A DNA stretch of 64,000 nt from Cavia porcellus. Taxonomy: Eukaryota > Chordata > Mammalia > Rodentia > Caviidae. This document shows positions 10,360-21,560 of the stretch, one piece after another; the first letter of the stretch is position 1, and each line of letters starts with the position of its first letter. Both the position numbers and the translations under genes were made by a program. Below the pieces are notes generated by a model that was not told the DNA's origin, did not search any database, and saw nothing but the letters and a program-made list of their open reading frames with translations. The stretch lies in NCBI RefSeq assembly GCF_034190915.1, contig NW_026947485.1:37709519-37773518 (forward strand). The letters run 5' to 3'.

Positions 10360-10724
10360 CGGCCAATGAGAGACTCCTGGGACCCTCCCAGTCTGAGTCC
10401 CCTGCCGTTCACAGACCTGACTGCATCCTGGATTAATTCCTCACTTCTACACATGGGAGCTGTAAACTTGTCGCTGCTGGTTCGAAGACAATACTGGCCC
10501 AGTTTACCACAGGTGAGCAACCCCCGGAGATTGCCTCTGGGCCAGGCCCCATGTGCGTTTTCTCTCCCTTTCTGTGGATTCGTGTGATGCTCTCACGTCC
10601 TTAGACAGCCCAAGGCAGAGATTTTCTGGGACAACCTGGGTCCACACTGAGAAACTCTCATGTCCTTCAGAACTTTTTAAGTTCTCATAGGCAGAGCCAT
10701 TACTAAACTCCATGGAAAAATCCA

Positions 10725-10770
<46 letters not shown>

Positions 10771-11149
10771 TGACAGCCAATTATTATGAGCTTTGGAACC
10801 AAAATACTGATTGGCCTAAAGTATAAGTGATAACTTAAACTTAGTAGACCATGGTCTGTTGCCTCATCTGGCTATAACTCTGTGGGCCAGACCCCACACC
10901 AGATTTTATCTTGGGGACCACTTCTTGTCCTCCCCAAAAAACCATACCTATCTATGGCTTATCACACTGATGACAAGTTTACAAAACTCTCTATCTTTAA
11001 GCCTTTGTTTTGAGAGTGTGTGTCCTTTCCCACCAGTGTCCCCTTTGTTTCCTCACCACTTCCCTTTCCCCACCCTGCACACTGACCCATTCCCTGCCAA
11101 GAAGGGGGAGGTGAGTCCAAACAGTGTTGAGAGATACGCCCGGGCTGCT

Positions 11150-11560
11150 TTAAGCTCTCATGCCATGCCCCAGCTCCGTGTAGGGTCTGGCTCTAACGCC
11201 ATGCCCTACCCTGCACGCCCTGAGAGCAGTCCCAGCTTCATGCGGTGCCCCAGCTCCATGCAGGGTCCTGGCGTGCAGGGTCCCAGCATGCAGGGTCCCA
11301 GCATGCAGTGTCCTGGCTTCACACCACATCCTAGCTCCGTCCCCCGTGCGCCACATGCCTGCCGCCCGTCCCACTCTGCTTGCACTGCCCCCCCACCCTG
11401 TGCTCATTTCTGGGGCAGTTTTGGCCCCGCCTCATGCATTGCATCCCGGGGCTCACCCCACCCATTCTGTGTGCACCACCCCCACTCTAGGCACGCTCTG
11501 CACACCATCCAAGTTCTGTCCTGCCTTAGGCGCTGCATGTCTCCCAAACAGTCCCAGCAC
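11150..11560 (+). repeat. GC-rich low-complexity stretch inside the provirus leader/gag region
   Basis: The sequence is rich in 'atgccccagctccatg' and 'gcatgcagggtccca' iterations. The latter occurs as near-perfect 15-bp direct repeats at about 11270-11320. The stretch is open in several frames at once on both strands, which is what compositional bias gives, so I do not call a gene. Confidence 0.6.
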
Positions 11561-12001
11561 CCACCCCCCAAATGCAAGTACCACTCTGAACACAAACACA
11601 GAAGACCTTGGCTCAGCGGCTTGGCTCAGAGATGCTATTTCCTGGTCCACATCAGCCTTTTTTTTACATTCTCAAACCATTTAATCAAGGTTTATTTAGG
11701 TTAAATAAGCCAGCAATAGACAAGACTTTGACTGATAAATGGCGAAGTGGCCACTTGGTAATTTTACCAGCCTTGTTTATCAATTAAAGCCTTCAGTAAT
11801 CTCCATAGCCTTATGTGAGATACCTCAACTAAAGTTCATATGACTAAGATAATTCTTTGTTGCTGATCTGATGCTGTATTCATGTTTTCAGATACAAAGT
11901 TCAAATTGTTTCCGCTGCCTTTTTCTTGTGTTCCAGCCATGACAAATGTTTTCTTTCAGATCCAGGTATATGCTTAGAGATGTTTCACAAATTTCTTGTT
12001 T

Positions 12002-12233
12002 TATGTTAAGCTTACTGCCTACATTATACCGTACTGTTACCAATCTCCTAAGTGTTTAACAACCAAAATGAAGAGGTAATTATAAATTCCTTTTGTTGTA
12101 AACCACTAGTAATGTTCTATGTTAAACTTACTGCCTATGTTATACTACACTGTTACCAATCTGCTAAATGTTTAACAACTAAAATTAAGAGATAAGTATA
12201 AATTCCTTTTGCTGGGAACCACTAGCTCAAAAC
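12002..12233 (+). repeat. 116-bp tandem duplication inside the provirus
   Basis: Two copies lie at 12002-12117 and 12118-12233. Each begins 'tatgttaa(g/a)cttactgcct' and ends '...ccttttg(t/c)tg(t/g)(a/g)aaccactag'. About ten differences separate them, so the duplication is old. Confidence 0.8.
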
Positions 12234-12654
12234 AAGGGTTATATGATACATGCAAAACAACAAAACCAACACTACAGCAGAAGCCAAACTTAAACCTTTC
12301 CCAGCCTGTCTGCCTGTCCTGGCTCAGCCCTCCACTGAGCCATAATTAACTATATTCAGCTGATATTAAATGACACCATAGCTGATCTCTCTCCAAAATA
12401 GGAAGGTAAAAATTAATTAAACAGGCCATCCTCCAAAAATTAGATGGCATTAGACATTTTTAATGATATAAAGAGATACTTATATATGACATAAATAACA
12501 TGTCAGTTCCTAAAATTCCCTAGACCTTGTCCTCCTTATGGGAAGCCATTACTAAAATCATAAATATCCTGTTGATTGTATTTGACTCCTGCATACTTAC
12601 TTAATTCTATAGATACCTTCTATTGTACACAAATCCCAAACAAAAAGGCAAAAC

Positions 12655-12891
12655 TTGACCTTCAAACCTTATAGAGACCTTCTTAATATGGCATTTCATG
12701 TTTTCAACAACAGAGATAACAATAACATTTGTGACACTTGGAGTTCTGAACAAGTAAACCGATACAAGGTGGAGCTGCCTGCCCCCTCCCCATGGACCAT
12801 GCCTCAAATGCAGCAGAAGACATTGGGCAAGAGAGTGCCCCATCCTGGCGTTCCTTTGAGACCTTATCTCAGGGATACTGGACTGTCCTAG
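12655..12891 (+). pseudogene. gag remnant (capsid C-terminus region), provirus
   Basis: The 78-codon frame contains RDLLNMAFHVFNNRD, which resembles the end of a gammaretroviral capsid domain, followed by a proline- and glutamine-rich stretch where nucleocapsid should begin. No zinc knuckle is intact. It sits upstream of the protease/RT remnant in the correct order. The assignment is from family resemblance only. Confidence 0.5.
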
Positions 12892-13025
12892 CCACCAGAG
12901 AGTAGGTAAGCCATCCTAACTTCTAGCCCTCACAGGAAATGCCAACACTGCCAGATTCATCGCTGACAGATCTGCTGAAACTTGCTGCTGACAGCTGATA
13001 GGGGCCAACAGCAGCCCAATTTAAG

Positions 13026-13367
13026 ATGTCTGTCTCAGGGTCCCAAGTCCCACTAAAAGTCTCAGGTAAGACATTCTCTATATTTGTGGACATAGAGGCC
13101 ATATATATAGAGTTCTTCCTGAGTTTTCAGGCTGCTATATTAAGTCCTCAGTCTCTAGGGGATATTGAGGGTCAACATATACCATTTACAAACAGGGCCT
13201 ATTTCATGCAGTTTCCAGACTGCTTCTTCCCAATCCACCCAGTGGTGCCAAATCTTCCCTCCACCATTCACTCTACAGTCCTAAATCTTAAAAATGCTTT
13301 TTATTTCCTTGTGTATATACAGACTGACCCAGACATTGAGGCTTCAACAGCTTACACTTGTTATTGA
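13026..13367 (+). pseudogene. protease-RT remnant (pol), provirus
   Basis: One 113-codon frame spans what look like two pol domains. Near its start FVDIEA stands where an aspartic-protease active site would be, keeping the Asp but not the usual following Thr-Gly. Toward the end, VLNLKNAFYFL resembles the early reverse-transcriptase region that includes a catalytic Asp; here the corresponding residue appears to be Asn. The catalytic YXDD region is absent, and integrase-like sequence begins about 100 bp downstream, so most of RT and RNase H is deleted. Confidence 0.6.
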
Positions 13368-13469
13368 TAATAAACCTCTCCTCAGTGATATAGACCACCC
13401 CCTTCCTTTCTTATTCACCAGTTTCTCAGACAACCCTGGTCAAGATTGACAGATAAATTTTGTCTTCTC

Positions 13470-13577
13470 ACTTTGTTTATACTCTTTCAGGATACATAAA
13501 AGCCTTTCCCACAACTAGGGAGACTGCTGATATACTTACTAAAGTCCTGTTATAGCAAATCATCACAAGGACTACAA
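13470..13577 (+). pseudogene. integrase core remnant (pol), provirus
   Basis: In one frame the translation includes SGYIKAFPTTRETADILTK, typical of the retroviral integrase catalytic core just after its second acidic residue, then a stop codon. Everything past this short piece is unrecognisable, so the gene is inactive. It is the clearest retroviral coding trace in the window. Confidence 0.7.
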
Positions 13578-13578
13578 C

Positions 13579-14298
13579 CAAGTTAAAGCGGTCCATACCT
13601 GGTATTCTTGGCAACCTCAACAGTGATCAAAGTTCCTAGACTGCCATCCTGGTTTCACATCACTCAGGCTAAGTGGTGCCCTTCCAGCCCTAAATCTAAC
13701 CATCCTTTTGCCTACTCATCTCCATCTCACCAAGGCCTCACAGCCACAACTCTCAGGCTGTCATGTTTTTGTTAGCCAATTTGGTTTCTAATTCCTTATC
13801 CTTTTTACAGCAGAACTCTCAACAGTATTTCCTAGACTCCCATGTCATGCATACCCGAGACAAGCCTTACCTACCTACCCTCTTAACTTTTACCCTTTTC
13901 AGATGGGAGAGTAGTCACCTCTCATAACTTCACTCCTCCTAACCCCACATTTATTTTTCAGAATTCTACCTTACTGTGGCAATGATTCTACCTCAACATG
14001 GTACTGATATGATGACATATCAAAATCAAAGGCACCTTCTCTTCTACCTCACCTGGATCCTTAAATATGACAGTGCCATGCCTCTTCATAACATCTTGTC
14101 TCTTTGTTTTCCTATCTAACATGTGCATTAACCAGTGATAAAGTTGTCCTGGCTAAAACACCTGGCATCAGTTTCTACACACGCATCAACCATCATCCTG
14201 TCAACTCCCCTAGACCCCAGTACAGTGCCCCCTTCCAGCAGGAAGCAGTAAAAAAAGAAATCTCTGCCCTTTTCCTAATAATAATCATAAGACAGGAA
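13579..14298 (+). mobile_element. Provirus 3' internal region, aligns with 1-727
   Basis: It is nearly co-linear with the window start. No envelope gene can be recognised, frames are broken, and the last bases before the LTR are not a clear polypurine tract. Confidence 0.75.
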
Positions 14299-14627
14299 TG
14301 AAAGGATTTTGGTGCAGACAGGACACTGTAGCCAGTAAAGCCTCAGGCAGAACCAAGGAGCTCTATCTTCCCCACCCCTAGGAATTTGCTCTGGTGAGAA
14401 ATGAAAACAAATGAGGTACCTGTGCACCCCTAATGCCCCCTCAGGGTCTACCCCAAACCTAAGCTACATGTATGCCCACACTCCACGTGTCCAACAGAGA
14501 GATCGCCGACCCCCAGGGAGATGCCAGACCCCAAGAGGTTGGGGGGGGGGTCTCTCCCACATTCTTAAAATAAAGGTCATTTATATTTCATACTTCTTAT
14601 CTTTTCAACCATGCCGCAATTCTATCA
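14299..14627 (+). mobile_element. 3' LTR of the provirus (LTR-A)
   Basis: TG...CA ends; a run of nine to ten Gs lies at about 14541-14550; the AATAAA signal is near 14569. It is followed directly by AAGTG, the right half of the provirus TSD. Confidence 0.88.
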
Positions 14628-14632
14628 AAGTG

Positions 14633-16524
14633 GATTTTTACTTATCTCTGGATTATACTAAAAAACAGGTCTAGATGTAATCCTGTAGCTATCAAAACTA
14701 AAGGTACAAGTTTTAGTTCAAGTTTATCTGCCTTTTAGTCCCTGCATGTTCCTATCAAAACTGTAATTTGGATATTCCAATCAGATAAATTGTCAGCCTA
14801 GTAGCTGTTTTTGCTTTAATAACTCTTTGCTTTCACAGATGTAAAAGATTTTATTCCTTATGATTCCTACTACAAGAGATCTCTGTTAATTAACTTACAA
14901 AAAGATTCTGGATAGTATATTTATACTTACAAATGTAAAAACTATAAAATAGTCTTTATAATTCAAATTGGCCAAATATATTTGAGCGTACTCTGATTTT
15001 GTAAGGTGTTTGTCCAATTAGACTGGTTATGTGTTTCTACATCTGTTTTTATTTGAGTTCAACAATTTTTTCTTCTTTTTCTTTTTCAATTTTGGGTCAT
15101 TTGTTCCAAGTTTAATATGGGTTATAGGTCTAAATGCATGCTTCCATTTGAGTTGCCAGCTGTTAAAATGATGCTATAATTGGTTGTGTAAATTTAATGT
15201 GTATTGTGTCTTATATATCATGACAAGAGTCTCTCATTGTTGTAAAAATACTTTGTTAAATGTTGTGTTTGGGTTTTCATAAGCCATCAAAAATTATTAT
15301 AATAATTAAACAATTTGGGGAGATAAGATGATAGTCTCAGAACTCTATGACTGTATTTGAATAAGTGCAATTTTAATTTGGACATAAAAAGGTAATTAGA
15401 CAAAAATTTTTTGGGGTATGGAGAAACTAGTGGACAGGACTCCCTCTTGATGAATAAGGAAGCAGCTGCCTGGTAAAATTCATTATCCAGTCTTTGTTCA
15501 TTAATGGGAGACCTTGATAATTTCCATAGCCTTATGGGAGACACTCTGATCAATGTTGTTAAAAACGTTATTGGCCATCATCCAAAGGTTAAGTTTTCTA
15601 GAAGCACTATAATAAAGTTTTTTGTAAAAGATGCTCTTGGCATGAAAACAAATTAGAAAATCAAAGTTTTTGTATGGCTGTGACAATTGACTGTTGTTCT
15701 TATGTTGTATTAAATGTATTCATGCCTCCAGATTTATAGGTCTTCCAAAATGTAAAACAGGGATTGTTTATGGTGATAGACTTTCTTGCAAATTCAGACC
15801 ACTTCCTTTAACAAAACCTTATGTGATGTATATCCCACCAAAAGTCAGCAAGTTAGGTAAAAGCTTTCTATGTATTAGATAGGGATGATTGACTAAATGG
15901 GATATTTTATGTCAGACTGGAAATTCAGTTTGTTACAAAATGTCACAATTGTCATACTACAACTATTATGTATGGCTTTGATCTCCAAATCTCTGTATAA
16001 AATATGTATAAAACATTCTACAGGAATTTAAATACTAGAATATCCATGGTTGATAAAAAATGGCTCTATTCTATGTTTTAATGTGCTTAATATTCAGATA
16101 AGGTAGAAATGTTAAGCTTAATGCTTTATTACACTGTAATGTTAACAATATTTCTTCTGGAAGTTCAACAACTGAGGTTTGGAGATCAAAAACTAGAAAG
16201 AGATGGGCTAGGAGGACAGTCAATATTTTGGATTCAGTCCTCTGAGGTCAATGAGAACCCAGTATATAAGAGAACTTCTGCAGTGACATTCCATTACTCT
16301 GTGAGTCCCTGGTCTTCTGCTCAAGGAGATTGTGGGACCACAGAGGAAACTCATCATTGGTGTGTAGTGTGCCTAAGGAGAGTCAAAAGGAGAAGAAAAA
16401 TCTACCAAGCTTTCACAGAAAGCAATTTGGTCAAGCAATGGCTGTGACTTATCCTGATGGCTGACACTGTTGAGAACTGAGAGGTTCTTGCCATGGTTCC
16501 AAGGCAAATTGTGAGGAGACTTAA
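14633..16524 (+). other. Unassigned region with partial similarity to the provirus leader
   Basis: It lies between two independent LTR-A insertions. 15421-15560 and 16105-16165 resemble 11705-11830 and 12002-12060 inside the provirus (shared 'ccatagccttatg', 'ttaagctta-tgc'). An LTR-like piece may lie near 16230-16330 ('agtatataagagaac' followed by a pyrimidine-rich stretch). No gene is supported. Confidence 0.35.
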
Positions 16525-16529
16525 CTGAC

Positions 16530-16871
16530 TGAAAGGATTTTGCCCCATATGGGACACTGTAGCCGGTAAATAGCCTTGGAGGCAGAAAAAGAGGCTCTAT
16601 CTTGAGGTCATCTTCCCTGCCCCTAGGAATTTACTCTGGCATGAAATGAATACCAATGGGCTACCTTTGCATCACTAATGCCCCTTAGACACCACCCCAA
16701 ACCTAAGCTACATGTATGCCCCCACTCCACATGTCTGACAGAGAGAATGCCAGCCCCCAGAGACAATGCCAGACCCTGGAGGGTCAGGGGGGGTCTCTCC
16801 CTACATTCTTAAAATAAAGGTCATTTATATTTCGTACTTCTTATCTTTTCAGCCACGCCAAAATACTATCA
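16530..16871 (+). mobile_element. Solo LTR (LTR-A family)
   Basis: TG...CA ends with a perfect 5-bp TSD CTGAC (16525-16529 and 16872-16876). No internal sequence is attached, so this is an LTR left by recombination between the two LTRs of a former provirus. Confidence 0.88.
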
Positions 16872-16876
16872 CTGAC

Positions 16877-17558
16877 CATGATAGATAGCAAGATTTTTAA
16901 TTTTAATTATTACAGGTCTCAATTTAACTTGGTCTGGAACATCCAGCAGAAGAGTATAATCAAATGACATATAAAATAATGTCATAAGTTAGATATAGGA
17001 AGAGGATCCAATCATTAACCTCTTCTGTCAGTTTTTAATTGATTACTGTTATGGGCAATTAAGAATAAATTAATAATAATAATATCTGTTCTGAATAATA
17101 TCTGTAAGAATCCTAACAGCTGTCATTCCAGAAACAAAAAAAGGGATATATTGGGGCCAGGAATTCAAAAGGGCTAATTTTGAATACTTCCCTAAGGGAT
17201 AAATCGAGGCTTAGGATTATGATATCACCCTTTTGAGACTTCACATTAACTCTTGGAATGGGCTATCCTCTCCCAACCACTAAGACTAAATAAGACAACT
17301 AAAATAAAAAAAGGTATACTCCTGAGTAAGATCTTTCTTAGCATTAGATCACCTCCATCCTCTTGAGTCATTCATTGCCTGATGTGTCTGAATCTTCTGC
17401 TGACCTGGAATCTCCTACTAGCTCCTCTTATCACTAAATACACCCATTTCATTGTACACACACAATAAATAGTGGCTGGTTTGGAGTATCTGGATCTTTG
17501 TCCATCCTGAGGCATTGATTTCCCAGGCCCTCATCATGTATTACAAAAGAAAAAAACC
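16877..17558. other. Unassigned DNA between solo LTR and L1
   Basis: AT-rich, with a short 'aataataataata' run near 17070. 17495-17550 resembles 6635-6690, so at least the end is repetitive. No gene is seen. Confidence 0.4.
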
Positions 17559-17791
17559 TACATTATTATCTTACTAGACACAGTAAAGTCTTTTGACAAA
17601 ATCCAACATTCCTTCATGATAAGAACTCTGAAGAACATAGGTATAGAAGGGCCATGCCTGAATTTGATAAAAAGCTATTTATGACAAACCAATGGCCAAA
17701 ATCATATTAAATGAGGAAAAACTGAAAGCATTTTCTTTAAGCTCAGAAACAAGACAAAGATGTCTACTATTACCACATCTATTCAACATAG

Positions 17792-18423
17792 TGTTACACT
17801 CAGCTGAGCTACTTAGAAATATTACAGGCAGTCAGACAGGGCTAGGCCCTTAAAGAAGTGGGCACAGAACATCAGCTGTCTGATGACATTTGAGAAAACA
17901 CACAGCTCTTGCTGTGGGCCAGATCTCAGGACAGAAGGCAAAACAAATGAACCATACCCTTCAGTATAATCCTTAGAGATTAAGTCTGGATCATCTTGAG
18001 AAGTAAGGAGTCCCCATTGCAATCCCGAAGGAAGAGTCACTGTTCTCTAAGAATATCTGCTTTCTACATGACTCACTTCTCCATTTGTTCCTAATTTAAT
18101 CAATTATACCTGAGCAATTAATCTTATTGGTTGACCACAGTTCTGTCCCACTTTATGCCCACGATGCAAATTCCCATTTTCCCCCCATCTTTGAGCCATC
18201 TAATCTCATGATTTTGCTCTATAAAAAACCCTAGAAAAGACAGAGTCCTTGGCAACCCACTTGGGACCCCTTCTGTCTCTCTCTCTCAGATGGAAACTTT
18301 CTTTCTCTCAATAAATATTTCTGTTCATAACCTGTATTATTCCAAAAATGCATTCCTTGATTTTAGAGAACACAAGCTCACACCAGTCATATAGTAGGTT
18401 GGGAATTTCATTCCCCTATATCA
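17792..18423 (+). mobile_element. Solo LTR (LTR-B family), forward
   Basis: The 632-bp LTR begins TGTTACAC, ends CCCTATATCA and has a perfect 4-bp TSD ATAG (17788-17791 and 18424-18427). A TATA-like box (gctctataaaaaacc, about 18209-18223) precedes AATAAA at about 18309, the expected order in a class I ERV LTR. Sister copies are at 22210 (reverse) and 23800. Confidence 0.88.
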
Positions 18424-19268
18424 ATAGTACTTGGAACATTAGTCAGAGCAATCAGGCAAAAGAAAGAAATAAAAGGAATGAATTCATATAGGAAAAATTA
18501 CTATTTATACATGAGGTGATACTTTTTAAGAGAATTCTGAGCAGAGTAAATAGCCTCTCTGAGAGAAATCGCCCAGGTGCTAGAAGATAGCATTCAGGAA
18601 AAGACCAGAAGGAAAGAAATGAGTCTCCTTGACCCAGGAAGAAACTAAAGTGAGAACTGAAGCCCACAGAGAGAATAAAAAAGCAAAGAAAACTTTAAAC
18701 AGAGGGCGGTAGTTGGAGATGGCTTTACCAAAGTCAGTCCCACTGTGTGAGAAGTGCCACTGGAATCTGGAGGTGCACAGTCAGAGTGAAGCAGGTGGCT
18801 GACAAGCCCAAAGGACTCAAAGGGGAGACAGTGGAGAAGGGAGCAGTGGACCAGAGAACTGGGCTGACCAGCGGTCAGTGTGGGGGACTCAGTCCTCCTG
18901 CAGGAATTGGCTGGGCACTATTTTGGAGTTGGGCAGGATAAGTCTGGGACCAGAACTGCAGCTGGCTTCATTTAGTCACTCCTAGAAAAGAGCAGATTGG
19001 TGAAAATTGTTTGGACTGAAACCCATACCTGTGCGCAATCCAATAGCCAAGGCTAAGGCTTTCCTAAAGCTATCCCTAACCAACCCCACCTGTGCAGCAC
19101 ACACTAAGGTGGTGAAGACTCCCTGTGGTTAACCAGCTCTGAAGGGAGGGGCCAGCCTGCCCTGCCCCTGCTTATACACCAGTAGTCACCAACAGATTGG
19201 GGAAAGCAGCAAACAGCAGAAATCCCTAGCCAGCACTCTTCGGAATAATTTTAAACAATACAGGAAGT

Positions 19269-20440
19269 ATGGGGGACCTCCCCTCGCACTTGTCTGGAAG
19301 AAACCAGGAACATGACAAGAGGAAGAAACAAAAGGCAACCTCCAACCCAAAAAGTACTGGTCCAAAAGATGTAAACACAGAAGAGATTGGGAATTGCACA
19401 CCTGCAGTTTCTGAAGTAACAGCAACTGACATAAAGAAACAACTTTGTGAAACTATTAAAGAACTTAAAACTGAAATACTATTTTAAGTAAAGGAAAATA
19501 TAACAAAAATAATAAAAGAAATGTTAAGCACCTCTATAGAAGACACAGATAGAAGAATAGAGACACATAGAAAAAGGAGGGAAACCTTCAATGAAGAATA
19601 TAAAAACAAATTAGAATACATGAAACAGATTCAAAGAGATTATCAGGAAATCAAAAACTCCATTGAAAGCTGTCAAAACTGCTTGAAAGAAACAAAACAT
19701 AGACTATCAAACCTTGAAGACAGGTTTGCAGCTTGCAGTTGAGAAAGGAAAGATCTCTTAAAAATAACGAAGAACCAGGAAGTAACAATACAAAGGCTAG
19801 AAGATGACAAGAGGATCTATAACTTAATAAAAAATGTGAATGAAGAAGCAGGGATAAACACAAGTGAAATACAAAGGCTATTTACATAAATAATTAAAGA
19901 AAACTTCCCAATCATAGGAAAGGGAAATAATATTCAGATATATGAGGCATATAGAACTCCAGCCCGCTATAACCAAAATAGGTCTACACCCAGGCATATA
20001 ATAATCAAGATCACAAATTGAACACAAGAACATAATATTAAAAACTGTCAGAGAAACGAAGCAGATCACCTATAAAGGAAAACTCATCAGAATCACGGCA
20101 GACTTCTCAACACAAACCATCAAATCAAGAAGAGCTTGGAGTGAAGTATTCTAAGTCCTGAAAGAAAATAACCTCCAACTCAGACGATGTACTCTGCAAA
20201 ACTCTCAAAATTAATGGAGAAACAGGATGCTTCCATAACAAAGAGAAACTGGTGGAGTTCATGACCACCAAACCAACCCTACAAAAAATACTGAAGGATG
20301 TTCTAGAGAGAGAAAAAAAAGACCATGGTTTCAGGAACAGTAGAAGAAGGTGCTCACTAGGGAACAGACAATGGAATGAAGGGGAAAAGTAGACAACCAA
20401 CCACAAAAAAATGGCACGACAGAGATGTGACAAAGAAGGC
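19269..20440 (+). pseudogene. L1-type ORF1, broken, element E
   Basis: The start MGDLPSHLSGRNQEHDK leads into a coiled-coil-rich segment interrupted by a stop near 19485. A second open piece (19521-19742) covers more coiled coil. The RRM and C-terminal domain are recognisable but frameshifted at 19880-20300 ('aggcatataataatcaaga', 'atcagaatcacggcag'). This ORF1 is related to, but in a different subfamily from, the intact one at 2316. It is non-functional now; the parent presumably encoded about 370 residues. Confidence 0.8.
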
Positions 20441-20800
20441 TGGCCATAATCACTAATATAGATGGCCTCGATGCACTAATAAAAAGAAACACAGGCAGAA
20501 TGGATCAAGAGATAGGATCCATCAAGATGCTCTATATAAGAGATATAATTAACCTGAAAGAAGGTTTATGGACTGAAAGTCAAAGATGAGAAAACAACGC
20601 ACTATGTGACAGGAAACCAGAAAAAATTGGGGGTAAGCTTGCCCATCAGCAGCAGATTGACTGGAAAGACATGACACTTTTATGTAATGGAGAACTACTC
20701 AGCTATCACGAAGGAAAACTTTGAGGCTCTTGTAGGTAAGTGGATACAACTTGAGATTATGCTCAAGGGTAAAAAGTTTCAAAATCACTTAGGTGAATGT
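20441..20800 (+). pseudogene. ORF2 stubs: endonuclease start joined to C-terminal end, element E
   Basis: 20455-20640 reads like the first ~60 codons of L1 ORF2 (Asn-containing start, 'GRMDQEIGS', then a Lys-rich segment). 20669-20760 reads like the very end of ORF2 ('aatggagaactactcagcta'). Everything between, that is most of endonuclease and all of reverse transcriptase, is absent. Confidence 0.65.
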
Positions 20801-20879
20801 GGGTTGCCTCACAAATCTAAAAACCAAAGGAATTAGTAGGATACAAACTGTACAATGCACCCTGTGAAAGGGAAAGGGG

Positions 20880-21520
20880 AGGAATTGTCTAAAAAGATAA
20901 GGCAGTGGCCATTGTTAATCTTGTATCATGATTTGAAACCCATATTGTTTTCACTGCTCTGTTTAGTTTGGTTATATTTTGTTCCAGTTTGTCTGCTTGT
21001 ACTAGATTTGATGGCATGGACAGCTATTCCAAAGATAGCAGGATATACTATGGTAACCATTTTTGATTTCTTATCAGCTTAATTTGAATCCCTGTATTGC
21101 TTTCACTGTCTTGCTGTGACTGATTTTGTTTGAACCTTTTTTGTCTGATCATTGTCTTATTTTGACTGATTTTATTCAAATCTGTTTTGTATGATAGTAT
21201 CAAGTATGAGGGTATAGGCAACAATTTGAAGACAATAAGATTCACTGTGATACCCATTCTGGTTTGACTATTATGTTCTTTTTAAGTCCTATCATGTCTC
21301 CAATGTTTGATTTTTTTTTTATTTTGTTCTGTATTGCTTTGTTCAATTTTATTATGCCTGATGATAAGGGCAATTATCTTGGAGATAACAAGAGGCATTA
21401 TGGTAACCATTGTTGATCATCTTGTATTTTGGTTTTAAGTCGTGTATTATGTCCAGCCTTTTGTTTTGACTGACCCCATTTTATTTTGTCTCATTTGGTT
21501 TTATTCTCTTCAGAATTAAA
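20880..21520 (+). repeat. 3' module, element E
   Basis: Units near 20900, 21025, 21200 and 21365 contain 'gatagcaggatatactatgg', 'ttcactgtgatacccattc' and 'gaggcattatggtaaccatt' respectively. The module ends directly in 'ttattctcttcagaatt' and the A-tail, without the L1-type tail found on element 1. Confidence 0.75.
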
Positions 21521-21560
21521 AAAAAAGAGAATTCTACTAAAAGAATTCTTAAAATTAACA

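Larger units (their letters stand above)
10026..14627 (+). mobile_element. Defective gammaretrovirus-like (class I) provirus, LTR-A family
   Basis: The 4.6-kb provirus has two LTRs (10026-10339 and 14299-14627), each TG...CA, and a perfect 5-bp TSD AAGTG (10021-10025 and 14628-14632). A primer binding site complementary to tRNA-Glu lies at 10342-10359. The internal part has decayed gag, protease/RT and integrase remnants in the order expected of a simple retrovirus, but all genes are broken and much of RT plus any clear envelope gene is missing. The LTRs differ in length and sequence, so the insertion is not recent. It cannot encode functional proteins. Confidence 0.88.
18539..21524 (+). mobile_element. 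ORF2-deleted L1-like element with the 3' module (element E)
   Basis: A 2,986-bp insertion is flanked by the 11-bp TSD aagagaattct (18528-18538 and 21525-21535). Order: 5'UTR (18539-19268, missing about 30 bases relative to element D at 52997), a broken ORF1 (19269-20440), ORF2 stubs (20441-20800), then the ~150-bp module (about 20880-21510) and an A-tail. Element D has the same layout and the same ORF2 loss. Confidence 0.88.

Noticed and set aside
10859..11704. 281-codon open frame in the provirus
   Set aside because: GC-rich, proline-rich low-complexity region open in several frames on both strands; no resemblance to Gag in composition or motifs.
16109..16447. 112-codon open frame between LTRs
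   Set aside because: No family resemblance; overlaps a TATA-containing LTR-like stretch; chance frame more likely.
10026..16871. Tandem provirus array (three LTR-A copies in a row)
   Set aside because: The provirus has its own AAGTG TSD and the solo LTR its own CTGAC TSD, so they are two independent insertions.
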